A stretch of 64,000 nucleotides of DNA from Phoenix dactylifera (lineage: Eukaryota; Streptophyta; Magnoliopsida; Arecales; Arecaceae). Position numbers and translations under genes: made by a program. This document shows, in pieces, positions 12,149 through 26,000 of the stretch. Within the stretch, counting starts at the first letter, position 1. Each line of letters starts with the position of its first letter. Location of the stretch: the NCBI RefSeq assembly GCF_009389715.1, contig NC_052404.1, positions 1,790,738-1,854,737 on the forward strand. The letters are read 5' to 3'. The notes below the pieces were generated by a model. It saw only the letters and a list, made by a program, of their open reading frames with translations. It ran no database searches and was not told where the DNA came from.

Positions 12149-12616
12149 ATTCCATTGATTTCATTAACAGTTTTCCTTTCAAATGGTTACAGAATGAAAT
12201 TTTAGGAGTGGGAAAACGAGCTCACTAACTCTGTGAACTCTATGAGTTGGGGCATTGCATATATCAGTAATGTATACTCCTCAAATTTTGCTGAAACATG
12301 ACAATGGCATATTCAACTTTGGAAGGAGAAAATAATTAGTGCACATCTAATCACAAGCTCAATGTGATGATCTAATAGCATGATATTGTTTGCACAGACA
12401 AGGGTTATGAATTATGCCATTCATTGGGTTAAAATAAAACATAAAATCAATAAATGTACGTTTTAAGCTGTTTCTTAGCAATTGTGTCCCAGGACTAAAA
12501 TGAACTGCATGCTCAAAATCAAGATCCTTGTCTAAGAAAAGTGTACGTTTAACTTACGATATATAACTGGGTAGCCATAATCCTTCGTTAGGAAAATAGA
12601 CCAGCTATTGCTACTC

Positions 12617-15600
12617 TTAATCATCATAGTGAGGTGTAGATTGAACATACATTTCATCCTCATCCTCCTCATTGTCATCATCACCTGCACCTACCCAGTT
12701 ACTTGGATGATGCTGTGAATAAGAATTAATATTCGCTGCTGCTCTATCTGCAAAAGGAGATTCGAACAAAAGATTACTAATGCACTTATGTTCTTTAAAT
12801 CTCTAAAATTTATTTGGCATGATGATCAACCTTGAGGTTCGTCCTCATGATCTGTTTCCATAGGCTGCTGTCTGAGATGCATAGTCAAGGCAAATTCATC
12901 TTATAAAGGACTTCCGATATCTACTTATGCATGAGACTCCATCTGCAAGTTATCTCACAAAGTGTGGAAAAAACCAGATGTAGAATATAATAACAAGCAT
13001 ACTTGTTCCATAAATCCAAGGTATTGTGCCTTCATACATCAGTTCTAGAAGTAGTTGTTTTTGATCATGTGAGCCTAAAAAAGAAAGCTAGATTGTCTGA
13101 TAATAACATCAAGTGTCAGCACACAAGTGCTAATTCTTTTTTCAACTGGTTCGCAGTGTCAACAAATGGTTCTTCGATAATGAAAACCACAAAATACTAG
13201 CAGTAAGCACAAAATATCAGAGTGGTTCTTCTATCAATTGTATGTTGTGATCATTAATGGTTTCATTCAGAAAGTATGCTTCAGCAAATTAACTGTTCTT
13301 AGATGTAAACCTGATTCTATTTCATATTTTTGCCTGCCTCAACACAGTAAAATTATAATATGCAAGGTGGTCATCTAAGGAATTTCAATTAATGTTTACT
13401 ATAAAAATGTATAGCACATTAGCCAGAAGTTATTAAGTAGTCCCAGTTATTGCAAGAGATATTTCTCTCCTTCTGGGTTTATAGAAGAGAGGATGAATAA
13501 GAGAGGAGAAGAATGAGTATAGAATTGGGAAGTCACAAAGTGTATTGGTACCTTGCTGCTGATACTGTTACTGGCTAGTAACAAATATGCTGAATAAATA
13601 TAGGCTCTTACTAACTTAAGCACATGATTGTAAGTACAGTCATATCTTTACAAAACCTGGGCAGAAGGTGCCAGCTGTCCTCCTGGTAAAATCAATTGGC
13701 TGTTTCCCCAGAGATCTGGTAAGAGCTCATCAGGAAAGAAATATCTTGCACCCAGTGATCAGGAGATATGTAGCTTTGTCAGACAATCTCGTCTCTCCTA
13801 AATTATCAGATTACCTTCCTGATCTACAAATAATTTGGCAGTAGAAGTATAGGATCCACAGGACTATTGGCTGAATGTGCTTCAAAAATTCTAGGATTTG
13901 TCTGGAAGAGTTTAACATATCCTTTGTGCAAACTAAAACCATATTTTGACTTTGCTACATCAATTCCCATGGGCCACTGAGGAGTGTCATGCTGTGCACT
14001 ATCACGTCCTACTATCTGGAAGTGTCAGTGCTCCAGAAATTTATAAAACTAAATATTCCATGAAAAATTGCTTTGCCCTTTGTCCACCTTCAAAGTCTAG
14101 AATTGCCAATAATAAATCGTCCAAGTACCCAATGCAAATTAATTATATACTTGCAATTATATAATTTCAGATACTATGAAGCTAACTTTTCAGGGAAAGA
14201 TCAATCAACATTCTTCAAAATGTTTCTAAAAGCAACAATAATTATGTACTTGGTTATGCATAAGAAAAACACATAGGTGAAGTATATTGAGGATAGTAAT
14301 AATGGCTTAGATGCACAATTATAAACATCCTCAAATGTACAAAAAAAAAAATAATTATCATAAATGGACTCCTCTATGGAAAACATCGAATATCTAGCAA
14401 AAAAGATAGGTAGCTATGGGATGTGAGTTACTGTCTCCAGCTGATTAAAATGCCTGACTACTCTTTATCTTTTCCATCTCAGATTCCTGAACATACGTTT
14501 AAAATAGGAGAGATCTGAAGTTTTTGCAAAATAATAAGGCAGGCTGTTCATAGGAGTCAGGGATTAGCAAGAACATGTTGACTCTCTAGGCTTGGGAATG
14601 ATAATTTCCAGGTACATTCACGAATCTTGGTAGTTTCTTCATGGAGACAATATACCTAGAAATTAGGCTAAAAAAACAATATGCGCTTGTGCTGAACAAC
14701 AGAAGTTTCAGAAGCATACTGTAACAACACCCCCCCCCCCCCCCCCAAAAAAAAAAAAAAAAAAAAGCAACTGCAGCCCAAACAGAGGAGCAGATAAAAA
14801 CACAATGATAACAGTAAGTTATGAAGTAAATAAAACATAAATGTCTGCTTGACTCACTAATAGAGATATATGATCTCCCAGATTTAGAGGATTTGTTGCA
14901 GAACGGCCTTGACATTTTTTAAAAAATAAACTCATTTGCACATAGAAAAGGGAATAATATACCAAGTCGATTTCAAAATTAAGTTGCATTAAATGCAGCA
15001 AATCCATATCAGGATACATAGGTGCATTCTGTTGTGCAGGTAACAATATATTCATTGCATTAAGCCTTTGGATGTCATTCTGCATGCTACAACTTGGATT
15101 CATTTCCATCTGAGCCTGTCTTTCTCTGGTATCCTCTGAGCTTCTGGCAGCGGTTCCTGTTTGAGAAAGGCCAGTTGCATGTGATCAATTCAATGCGCTA
15201 ATATGTTAATAACACCACAGATATAGAAGTAGTCACCTGAAAGATCTGACCAGATTTTAGTGTGGTCAGAAGGATGCTCAACTGTTGATGCATTAGCAGC
15301 CTTAGCATGCTGCGATTGTGGCCCCTGAGGAACCGATGGGCAATCTGTTGTATTGACCTCATTAAGTTGTGATACAAGCATGGTCGCAAGAACAAGTGTC
15401 GCATCAAAATCTGAATTTGACCCATCATCGAATCCAAATCTTGGTGCCATTAGGATAGGTCTGTCCATCCAGAGCAGATTTTATCAGAGCATCATTATGG
15501 GCATAAGACAAGATCAAAAATATAGGAACCATGACAACTTACTCGCCAGCTTTATCAAAAAATAGATGAATGTCAACTTCGCATCCTTCACAAAATGATA

Positions 15601-18288
15601 GAAATGCCTAGTTTGGAAGAAACCCAGATAAGTAAACTAGTAGTATATGAGTCAACTGAATTTGGACTGAACCAAAACAAAATCACTGAATATCAAAAAC
15701 AACATCTGTGTGTGCCGCAACACATCATCTAATTAAGATAAGAATGATAATAAGTTGAGAATTTCAACTGTGTAACATGAACTTATATATGTCATGAACA
15801 GTAGAATACAAGCTCATTAGCAAGTAGGAATCCACGTCTTGATATATTCTTCTAAATGTTAAGATATGTACTTCAGATAGTTTTTTGATTTTTTTTTTGA
15901 ATCAATAATATGAAGAAATTCAGCATCGAGGTTGGAATCATAAGGATTCTTTTATTCACCATGAGCCAAAAAATATCAGATATCCTCTTGAACAAACAGT
16001 TAAAAAAAAAGAGTAAACCAGTAAGTGCTTTGACACTAAAACTTAATGGTAGGTAAAATCCACGAAAGAAAGTGAAAGAGGTATGGTATTCTGCCAGAAC
16101 AGATAGGGAACTTTCATATCATGATGGCCGTCTCAAGAGCAAAGTTATGATGCACTAACTCAAAAGGAATTATTAAATGTCACTATTAGATGGAGATAAA
16201 ATATATTCAGATTTAACAAATAACAGTGTGATAGCAATTGAAAAACTCTGTCAGCTCAAACTCACCTGCCACAAAAAAATTTATCAACATCTTCCTGTTC
16301 TCTATTATTTAAACTGATAAGAAAAAACTTGCCAACTAATAGCTTGAGTCATACAGATGTACCAAAACTTGCTAGCAAGTGCATGTATATAAGCAAGCAA
16401 AAAGATCTGATATGACTCTGAAAATCACTAATGATACACTAGTATGGACACTTTTATGAAACAGAAAATTCACTGCACTGGAAACATCATATATCAAAGA
16501 TCTAAAAGGTGAAGCCCCACATATACAAGATGAACTTATATGATGCCTGGATCATTTCACTACAAGAGTACAACTTGATTTTTTCCTTGGGCTTTCATTC
16601 TGAAAAGCAAATACTTTCGTGTTGTCTGAAAAGTATGGATCAAACTGAAGCATATGGTTGTTCATAGGCAATCATGATGATCAATTGTTAAAAGATAGGA
16701 AGTCCTTAAAGCCCTGATAGATTAAGAATGAAGTGTAAATCAATGTGTCTCAATGAGATTATGACTCTTTAATGAGACAACATTTCATTTTGATTCTTCA
16801 ATTCATAATTTGTGCCCTGCAAAAGCTTAAAGAACCAATCAAGTGTCTCTCTAACCTCCAACCAGCCTCCAAAGTTTCAAGGCAGGTCTGTCTCTTTCCT
16901 AAACTTACCTCTGCTAGGAATTCAGCATTTGATTCTTTGATAGTTGATGTTAAGTTGGCAAAAGGTATAGAAATTTGCTCAATGTTTTGATCCATGATGT
17001 GCCCCAATTGAATAAATAGCATAGGTTTTGGATAATGATGACAACAACAATGATGATGGTTCCAACTGTCAGATAGAATAAAAAAGAAAAAGTAATCCAT
17101 GCAATCTATCATTGTGGTCTTCTCAGTCACAATTAAATTTAACATGAATCAAACAAGCCTAGGCTAGCACATCTATCATCTCCATTTTGGAAACTCTGGG
17201 CCCTTTCTCCACCACTCAACCTCCTCCCTATTTTTGCACTCGAGCCCCACTTCTTCCATTTCTGCACGCACTTTCAATCTCTAGCGTAACTATTAAATTT
17301 TTTATACTATAAAAGGGGTGAAACAGATGCTTTACCTTCAACTCCTTCACACCAAATGTGACATCCACGGCATCCCCGACATGTGTATACTGCAAGAACT
17401 CCTCTGCAGGATCAATCCAGAGCTGCGTGTGCAACGCCGAATCACTATTATCTACAACCACAACCAACATGAAAAACAAATCATCTCCTATAAACACACA
17501 TAAAAAGAAATCATATGGCAATTGAGTCCCAAAAGCGAACACCTTTAGTCGGATCAATGTAACTCCGGAGCTCCACGGCCTTCCCCCCAATATCACCCCC
17601 ATCAACAGGCGGCACTGCCAAAGGCTCGGTCGCGATGACAGTGATCTCCTGCAGCGACGACTGGAAATTGGCGAGCAGCCGGGCGAGGTCACGCGGCCTC
17701 ACGACAAGGCTGCTGGGGAAGCGCCGCCGGTCGAGAGACAGCTGCTGGATTTCGGGCTCTACGTTGCAGCTGATCCAATACGTCTTCCTCACACCTGGAA
17801 AACCAACCAAACAAGGGTCAATCGAAGAGAGATGAATGGGAAGAGGAGGAAAGCAACAGTAGTAGTAGTACCGTTAAGGCAATGGAGGGACCACTGGAGC
17901 TTGGGGGACTCGGGGGAGGGGAGGAGGGCGGAGAGGCGGTCGAGGGAGACCACGGGGGTGCGGAGGATGGAGCAGACCGACTTGAGGAGGACGCTGCATT
18001 GGATGATCGAAGGCGAGGAGAGAGAGTAGACGTCGAAGAAGTCGGGCTTGAAGGAGATGGTCTGGTACGCGGTCCGCGATGAATTCAGGGTGTGCAGCTC
18101 CAACTGTTTGAGAAGAAAACAGGGGGGAAAAAAATCAGAGAGAGAGAGAGGGAAAGAGGGAGACAGAGAGAGGCGTAGAGGACTTTGGAGGGGGAGGCCT
18201 GGACGACGAGCTCGGTGCCGACGCGCGCGAGGCAAGTGATGGAGCGGTTGAAGCTCCTGAGGGCGTTCCCGCTCAGGGTGAGCTCCAT
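12617..18288 (-). CDS. RAD9: Checkpoint clamp subunit RAD9, with stops in the tail exon
   Basis: RAD9 pairs with RAD1 and HUS1 in the nuclear 9-1-1 clamp that is loaded at damaged DNA and activates ATR signalling. Exons: 18184-18288, 17872-18103, 17543-17794, 17336-17451, 15543-15607, 15237-15460, 14963-15156, 12831-12942, 12617-12747; all borders are GT-AG and phases agree. The start reads MELTLSGNALRSFNRSITCL. Plant RAD9 blocks follow: LHTLNSSRTAYQTISFKPDF, RKTYWISCNVEPEIQQLSLD, SFCEGCEVDIHLFFDKAGEP, FDATLVLATMLVSQL. The C-terminus ends DEMYVQSTPHYDD. The full frame would be 476 residues, but exon 8 carries two TAA codons (12925-12927 and 12901-12903, codons 402 and 410) although the sequence after them (DEFALTMHLRQQPMETDHED) is clearly tail coding. 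Either the protein ends near residue 401, the exon is spliced differently, or this allele is damaged. The PCNA-like fold (exons 1-6) is unaffected. Confidence 0.9.
14730..14766. repeat. Homopolymer pair C17-A20
   Basis: Seventeen C residues run directly into twenty A residues inside RAD9 intron 7. Lengths of such runs are often unreliable in assemblies. Confidence 0.9.
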
Positions 18289-18443
18289 CTGAGACTCGGG
18301 GAAGCAACCCTTCCCCAAACACCATTTATAATTTATAGTATAATCTTCCCGAAAACAACATTTATAATTTATTACTATTTATTTAAAGGTTTATAGATAA
18401 TGATTACAATTTCCAGCAAACCCTTTTTCAAGCCTCACAAATA

Positions 18444-19413
18444 AAAATGCAAATGGGTTGGTTCATGCCGGGTCATGAGCGAACCTGACCCAGCCTGATT
18501 ATCTATTCGGATTCTAATTTTGAACTTAGACTCATTTTAATAAAAAGTTAGATTGGATTAATTCGAATGCATGGCTACAATTTTTGATCCAACGATTTAT
18601 TCATGTCTTTATATAATTCAGACCCAACCTAAAAAAATTGGTTTCGGTTTGGAACAAAAGATTGAACTTGACATAGCAGTATAATTGTAAAATGAAATTG
18701 GACAGAAATTTGTCTGCCACTTCCATGAGAAAGTGGTTTGCCTTCATAATGCCCCAAGCGTGTCGAACCTCGGCCTAGGTGGAAGCCCCAGTACCTTGCT
18801 CAATGCCGAAAGGGTCACTGCCGCCACCGTCGATGGCAACGGTAGCGAAGTCGCACAAATGGCGAAGTCGCACTGCCTCCTCCAGTTCTCTGAGGGAGAG
18901 CTGCTGATCCACGTCCTGACTCAAGGATGAGGAGGAGATGGTCGCGAACACAAATGGCGGCGAAGGATCAGTCGACCTCTAGCGCTCCTCCTGCGCTTGG
19001 GGCGGCGGAGCGTACCCTTCTCCATAGCCACCACGGCTGCCTCTGCCATCACCCCGTCCTTTGCCTCCTCCACCTCTACCGCCTCGGCCTCCTCCTCGCT
19101 GGCCAGAGGACGGAGCTTCGGGTTGCGCCTCCCTATAGTAATCGCCACCTCTCTAACGGCCGCCACGCCTCGACATCCGGCTACCGAGTTCAAAGTAGAA
19201 GACAGTGTACAGAGAATGGTAGAGGAAATGTCAGAGAGTTGGAGAACCGGAGAACTGGTGGAGAGAACAGGTGGGCCGGAGCTCTGGGCAGGCCTTAAGC
19301 CCCAACTCTGGGCCGGGCCGAGTCACGGACTTGTTTTGTAAGACAATAATTTCAATTGTTTGGTTCGGGTCTAAACAGGTCACAAGTCAACCCGACTCAT
19401 TTACATCCTTAAC
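18444..19413. mobile_element. hAT-like non-autonomous element with GC-rich interior
   Basis: Flanked by CACAAATA on both sides (18436-18443 and 19414-19421), an 8-bp direct repeat typical of hAT insertions. The left end AAAATGCAAATGGGTTGG resembles the reverse-complemented right end AAGGATGTAAATGAGTCGG. Such ATGTAAATGGGTCGG ends are common in plant non-autonomous elements. The interior from 18760 to 19310 is markedly GC-rich, unlike the ends, with overlapping open frames on both strands (for example plus 18997-19341 and minus 18921-19193). None is a protein I recognise, so captured host sequence is possible but unproven. It sits about 155 bp upstream of the RAD9 start codon. Confidence 0.6.
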
Positions 19414-19421
19414 CACAAATA

Positions 19422-20029
19422 TTTCAAGAGACCTGAATTGCCCAAGCTTCTCATCATCGACAGCTTTAAGTTGAAGTATTTGTGTCAGCATATAATGAGA
19501 ATTTACTAGTGGATGTGCGCATCAGGGATGGATAATCCTAATTTAGCCACTGCTATGTGGTAATTGCCTTCATTTGAAATCAAATGTTCAGAAAATGACA
19601 GCGGCATCTTGAAAGACAAATGTTCAGCCAAACAGCAACCAGTTTTGATTTCTGTTGTATACCGAGAGCACCGAAAAAAATCTCTCCAAGACTCACCACT
19701 ATCTCACAAGGCAAAATGGTACTCCCCCTAACCAATGTGAAATTTATCCCGAGTTAAGGAGATTAAAGCAACGAGAGCTCATCGATACCATGAGTTCTGA
19801 CATCAATGTTTTACAAGCAAGAGAGAGTAATAGCAGTTCTTCCTGACATAAATTACCCTGTAAATTTGTTCCTCTGGCAAACAATGAACAATAGGTTGCC
19901 ATGTTGTCTTCCTAAAATTAGTCAATGAATACATCACAGTCGGCGAGGAGAAAGCAGAAATAGGCAAATCCAAGGCCAAATGGATGACAAAACCGCCTGA
20001 GAAACTAAGTTTGTGACTTATCAAGCAAC
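19422..20029. other. Intergenic between BADC and the upstream element
   Basis: Contains the probable BADC 3' UTR (right part). No other gene is recognised. Confidence 0.45.
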
Positions 20030-23000
20030 TCACTCAATCCCATGGAAGGATGGCAAGACAGCCACGAGCGGGTCTCCATAGCCAACTGCTTCTGTAAGTC
20101 GAAGAAATTTGGATAGTCAGTTTGGGTAAGTATCACAGAGGTTAAAGAAGTCTTAAGCACCACTGCACTGCAGAAAGAAAAATTCAAAAGGAATGATAAC
20201 CAAGTTGTAGATACCAATTTAGACGACAACATAATCCAATCTCTTATATTCATGTGCTATGTTATGTCAGCAAGCGTTACAGAAGTGCTCATCCCACAGA
20301 AATAAAAGCAGCAAGAAAAAAGAGAACATCGACATGATGTATCAGATTTCGATATTAAGTTACACAGCATTATGACTTGATCCAAGCAGCAATTTTTATC
20401 CTAACTAGACCAATATGTTCACTAGTTAAATTTTTTCTCAGTTACATTATGAATACCTACCAGAAAAAAATTCCAGCACAGGCTTCCAGCATATCTCTAT
20501 GATACTTTGTATAGGAAGTAGCCAAGCATAACAATTGGTTTGTTGCTGATCCAGCAAAAAAATATGGTAGTGTCACAATTCCAACTGATGAGACCAGTAA
20601 GAAATGAATGCCTGATCCAATTATCCATCTGGCTGCCTTTAGTTTTGAACTTCAGACCGCCAATTTCATCATGCTGCACTCCAACCATCCCATGAATATT
20701 GTGGTTGTCCCCACCCAGCAAATATTTTAACCTCCTGTTATCCCCTCCCCAATAATGCAACCCCTACCCACCAACACAGCCCCATGCAGTGGCTGCAGGG
20801 GTAATGAGGTCTGATGATCCCCAGTGGTGACGACAAGTGTCAGTTTGAGGGGTAGCGTATGAGGAATGGTAACAGAGTAGGGGTTGTGGTAGGAGTTCCA
20901 ATAGGCAGTTTCTCTCTCTCTCCCCTCAAGCTGTTTTCCAAAAGCAAGAAGGGATAACTGGGAGTATAGGTATGCTAAATATTTTGCCATTTCGTCTCCC
21001 CTCTCTAGTTGGATCTTAGCAAAGATGAAAATCCGGCCCATAAAAAAATACATTCATTTTTGGGAGAATTAATGGGGAAGCATATCAGCACTCTTTTTAC
21101 TGTCTCTTTCTTCTCGCCTATATTTTTTGGTAAGAATTTCTCTTTTCTATCTTGATTGCTTGATTTGTTTGTCCCTCTCCAATCATACATCAATTAAACC
21201 ATTCAAAATCAACTGTCATTTAATTTATTTATTTATATTGTTGCAGTCATTCATGTTAAAATCTCCCAGCCCCATACGGTAATATTTCACTTTAACTTTT
21301 AAGTCTCCCTCTCTCACACACTCAACATCATCCATTTAATACAATACTATTTCTTGTTCAAATAATATCATTTTTAATATCCTGTGTTAACGCAATTCAA
21401 AATTTTATATTCATATTTTACCTTTTCCCTCAAATGTGCATTGCGCGTGCTTTGTTTTTAGCAATACCCATTGAAAGAAATTTAATTGTTGGCAGAGTTG
21501 GAGATTCAAAGATTACCTCCATCCTGGCAGAGGACCTTTACGACCTCCCCAGCCACATCTGACTGCACAAAAAAGATTCAATAGGCATGAGAAATGAATG
21601 GATGTTTATTAGTTAATGAAACAGTGATAAGGAATAGGGAGGAATGGCCCACTTTAACAGGAAGTTCATTGCCAAACTGATCCAAGAAGCCAATGATTTG
21701 CCCTTCTTTAATTACGTCACCCTGAATTTTTTTCATATCAACTGAAGAGGTTAGAATTTGTTTCTTGAAACACATATGTTTTGACCATTATTTGAGCTAA
21801 GGCAGAACCATGAGTGAAAACAAAGCAATGTACTGGAAGCAATTCTAGATTACCTCTTTACAACTTGGAGGCTGCTTTTTTCCTTTCAATGTTCTTCCCC
21901 TTTGGAATGTACCAACCTAGACAATGGGGATGCAAAAATTCTATTAAGGCACTGATTCACAAATATAAGGATAGAAGATACCTGGAGTATTCATACCGTA
22001 GGTGATGATACTAGAACATATGCATTTGATGCAGAAGCCTCTAAAGCTACTAGCTTTGATGCCTTTGCAGAAGAAATATTTGCAAATGGACTGGTAGCTG
22101 CAGTAGGGGATTTCTGTGATACAACTGGCTGGGCAGCAGCTCCTGACTCATTCATTGGCTGACTTGGAATTGGTGGTGCCGTTGTAGGTGACACAATATG
22201 AGTACCAGGACTAGGAGCTCTAGGGCTTTCTATGTCCCTTTTCAGATGCATTTCGAAGTCGCCAATCTGAATCATCCTTGTATGCATCATTATACTTTGC
22301 ATGGAAAATCTGATATGTGCTTAAGACATACAACTGACAATAAATATCTAATTTCACTAACAGCAATATTTCACTTTAATATTTTAAGGCAGATAATGCT
22401 TAACTATTTATTTAAACATGTCCAAAATCCAAAGGAAATTGTAATAGGACCCTAACAACTTAACAAGAGCATATTTGAGGCATCCAAGACCCAAATAGTT
22501 ACAACAATATTCAGTGATAAACTGGCCTTCGTTTGTTAGATCACAAAGTTGCAAGCATTCACCAGAAAGGCCATTTTAGCAAGTAATAGTGACCAAGAGA
22601 ATCAGCCAAAGTTCACCTAGGCAATTCAAAGGATCAAAGGATAGGTACACAGAGATAAGGGAAAGAAGATATAAACCTCACAGGAGCATAGCTCCCAAGA
22701 AAGCCTATACAAGCACCTTGAAGACTTGAACGATTATTTTTACACCAAAATAAATGTAAGAAATATAGCTAGACCTTGCAAAACTAATTTTACCAGAAGT
22801 CTTACTTGATAAGAACATGGATTTGAAAACTACAAGGATATCAGAATGCTTCAACAACTAGATTAAGGGAGAAAACAAATATAGAGATTCTATCCCAAAG
22901 CTCCTAATACATTTTTGAGGGGCAAAAGCTTTAAATAAGCTGATCTTGTGCAATGCAGGAACAATTGTCTTCATGGGTTTAAAGTTAGACACAGAGCAGA

Positions 23001-26000
23001 AATTAGCTGCTTCAATAATACATATCTTCAAGCATTAATCAGTAATTAACATATACTATGGAATGAATTTTTATTAACTAGAAAAGCTGCCAAAATTACC
23101 TTTATTTTAAACTCTGCAATATTGGTTTCATCACAGACTTCCAAGATCAATGCCTGCAGCAGTAGTTTTTTTTAGTGATGCATCAAGGTGGAGTAGGCAT
23201 ATGGTTAACAATAAAGATTGCGAAGTTCCAATTCCGAGAACATGACTCAAATCTCCTCAGGATTCATTCAGTTTATTTTGCCCAACTTTCTCCCTTTATT
23301 GATGAATAGATTTCCCCCTCAAATGAGAAAATCTATGTTACCTGGACTCTTCAGTTTCAGAATTACCTGTACTTAGAAATGGGTATGGGGCACAACACTT
23401 GCGCATGGATCCACAAGAAGAAAATTTTCAAATATTGGAAGGATCCAAAACTTAGACACATACTGATGCCATACACCCAAGTCTGTGTAACATAGATGAA
23501 AATCATAGTGAAACCCGTAGCAATCTGAAAAATTATAAATTTTCCATTTTCTCCTCTTGAGACATTCTGTAACACAGAAAGTGAATTAAAGTTCAGTCTG
23601 AAAGCAGTGATTGATAACTGAAACACTTCGTCCCTTTTCTCCCCTTGAGATATCTCGTGACAAAAAAAGTGGATTAAAGTTTGGTCCAAAAGCAGTGGCT
23701 GATAACTGAAACATCTTCTAGAGAGTGGATATTGCACATTTTGTATTACAATTATTGCATTCTGTGCAGATATTCCCTCCAAAAGGCATCGAATTCAGTG
23801 TAATAAGGTACAAAGAATGGATTAGACAGAATGCACATGTGCAACAACTAGAGTCCAGGTATATAATTAGTTTTGCAACAGATCGCTGCATGTCAAAATC
23901 AATTTTCTGTTATTAGATTGATGAGAAGTAGCCTCAACATGGACAGGTCAGGTTCCAAAGTAGTTAAATGAACTGAACATATAATAAATCTTCTACCATA
24001 CATAATGGGAACTCCCAAGCAACCATCAACTGTTGGTCGCTTCCCCCCAAAAAATAGAAAATAAGAAGAATTAGAATTTCAGTCAGATTGGAATGTAATG
24101 ACATTAAACAAGGCCACCCCCAAAAATAGGTATCATGCTCATGCTTGATGACATGCAATCATCATATGTGCCTCATAATCCATGAGAGAAAACATGTTTA
24201 AGCTTATATGATGAGATAAGCTTATATGGGGGAAAGGTGACTTTTCTTGGAGAACAGATTTTACCTCAAACCCAATAGGAAAAGTTGAATTCTGCACACT
24301 TATCTTTTCCAATGGCTCTTGTGAACTCCTGTCTGAAGTAATTGATGCATACACAGTAAATAAGTTTCAGCATGCCAAGCCCATATTAAGTGCAAGGATG
24401 ATAGCAAGGAAAATACTAAGCATATTACAGCATTGGACATAGTAAACCAAGTAACCGAATCATATAGCGGAAGCAGATATTATCAGCTATACCTATCAAC
24501 AGTGAAATGTAAGTGATAGAATATAACTTTAACAAAAAAAAATGCACCTTGTTAAATTATATGGTGTTGCTTTATGGATCAAGGAATGATGCAACTATCT
24601 AGTCATTATCCTACAACCTGACATTGGTCCTCCATTAATTGGTGTCAATCTTTAGGCCAAGGCAACTTTGGGCCGGAAAAAGGGAATGCCATGAAATTTA
24701 GAAGCCTAGGTAGTGGATAGGAGACTAAATTGATCAAGGTGAGGGATTCCATTTTTTTTCCTTTTTTGTATACTTCATAAAATAAGAAATGCAACACTTC
24801 ACATTCAGCATTCTCTATTTAACACTTTGAACTATGTAAGTATAATCTTTCAAGATTGACCAGCATTCTACATGTTCTAAAAGCTTGTATTTACCATCAT
24901 GCACGTAACTACATGGAAGTTATTCCATTTCTTGAAACTTGTATCTATTCATATTCTTTTCCATGCAACAAGGCCAAACAAGGGTTATAATGATGGAAAT
25001 CATGATTGGCGTGTGAATAAATCTGATCTTATGCATTCTTGATTTTAAATTTTATCTAATTTTTGTATTATTTAAAATACACTAAAACTTCTGCATCTTA
25101 CTTAGAGGTCCGATTTTTTCTGTATTTCTGATCGAATGACTACTGTCTACAGTTTCATGTCAGCATCTTAAAGCAAACAAAACTTTCTAACAAATTTTAT
25201 ATTTATCATTACAGAAAAACTGGAAGAGCCATTTTACTCAATATTGTCTATGAATGGTCATCCAATACTTTTGCATGTATGAAGCGGCATGGACAGTTTG
25301 ACTCCTTATCAGATAATCTCTGAATCTTTTCTAAAAGTCTTGCTATCCTCAAAAACTTTCTAATAAACACTAATGCTGAAGACAAGATGAAAGATGTTAA
25401 GCAAACAAAAAGGAATTACAAATTACAAGGAAACCAGGTGCAGACTTGCCTTCACTTGTCAAAACCGAATTTGTCTTCGAGGCTTTTAGATATGGAAGGA
25501 ATGTCCTATTCCAGCCCTGAGCTACCATGAAACCTCCAGAAAATGGGGTCTTCAGTGCAACATTAGACACATTAGACACATGAGCCACAGCAGGCTTTTC
25601 CAAGAAAGACTCTGAAGGTTGCTTTGTCCGAACACCACCTAAGAATAAGTGGTAACACAATGGTCAAAAGTTCATTTCATCACCAAGTCATAATACAAAA
25701 ACTAACAAAAAGGGCGATCAACTATAGCATGTCAGTTAATCAAAACAATGCATATATAACTTAATAATTACAGAACTAAGATGTGTGTGTTTTCCATATC
25801 CATAGTATGGAAAAACACACACACACATTAATTTTGAAATAACTTATGATGTTTTAGGATATACCAAAAAAATGGGAAAAATAAAGGCATGCATATCTAC
25901 CTATATAAAATAACCTTATGTGATGGAGTAATGAACTAAGTAAAACTATTTTGGTCTCATAAACTAGTATTGTCTTTGCATCCTCATAGGCCCCTGAGAA

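Noticed and set aside
17789-18325. 178-codon minus-strand open frame across RAD9 exons 1 and 2
   Set aside because: It reads through intron 1 and part of intron 2; the conserved protein requires splicing at 18184/18103 and 17872/17794.
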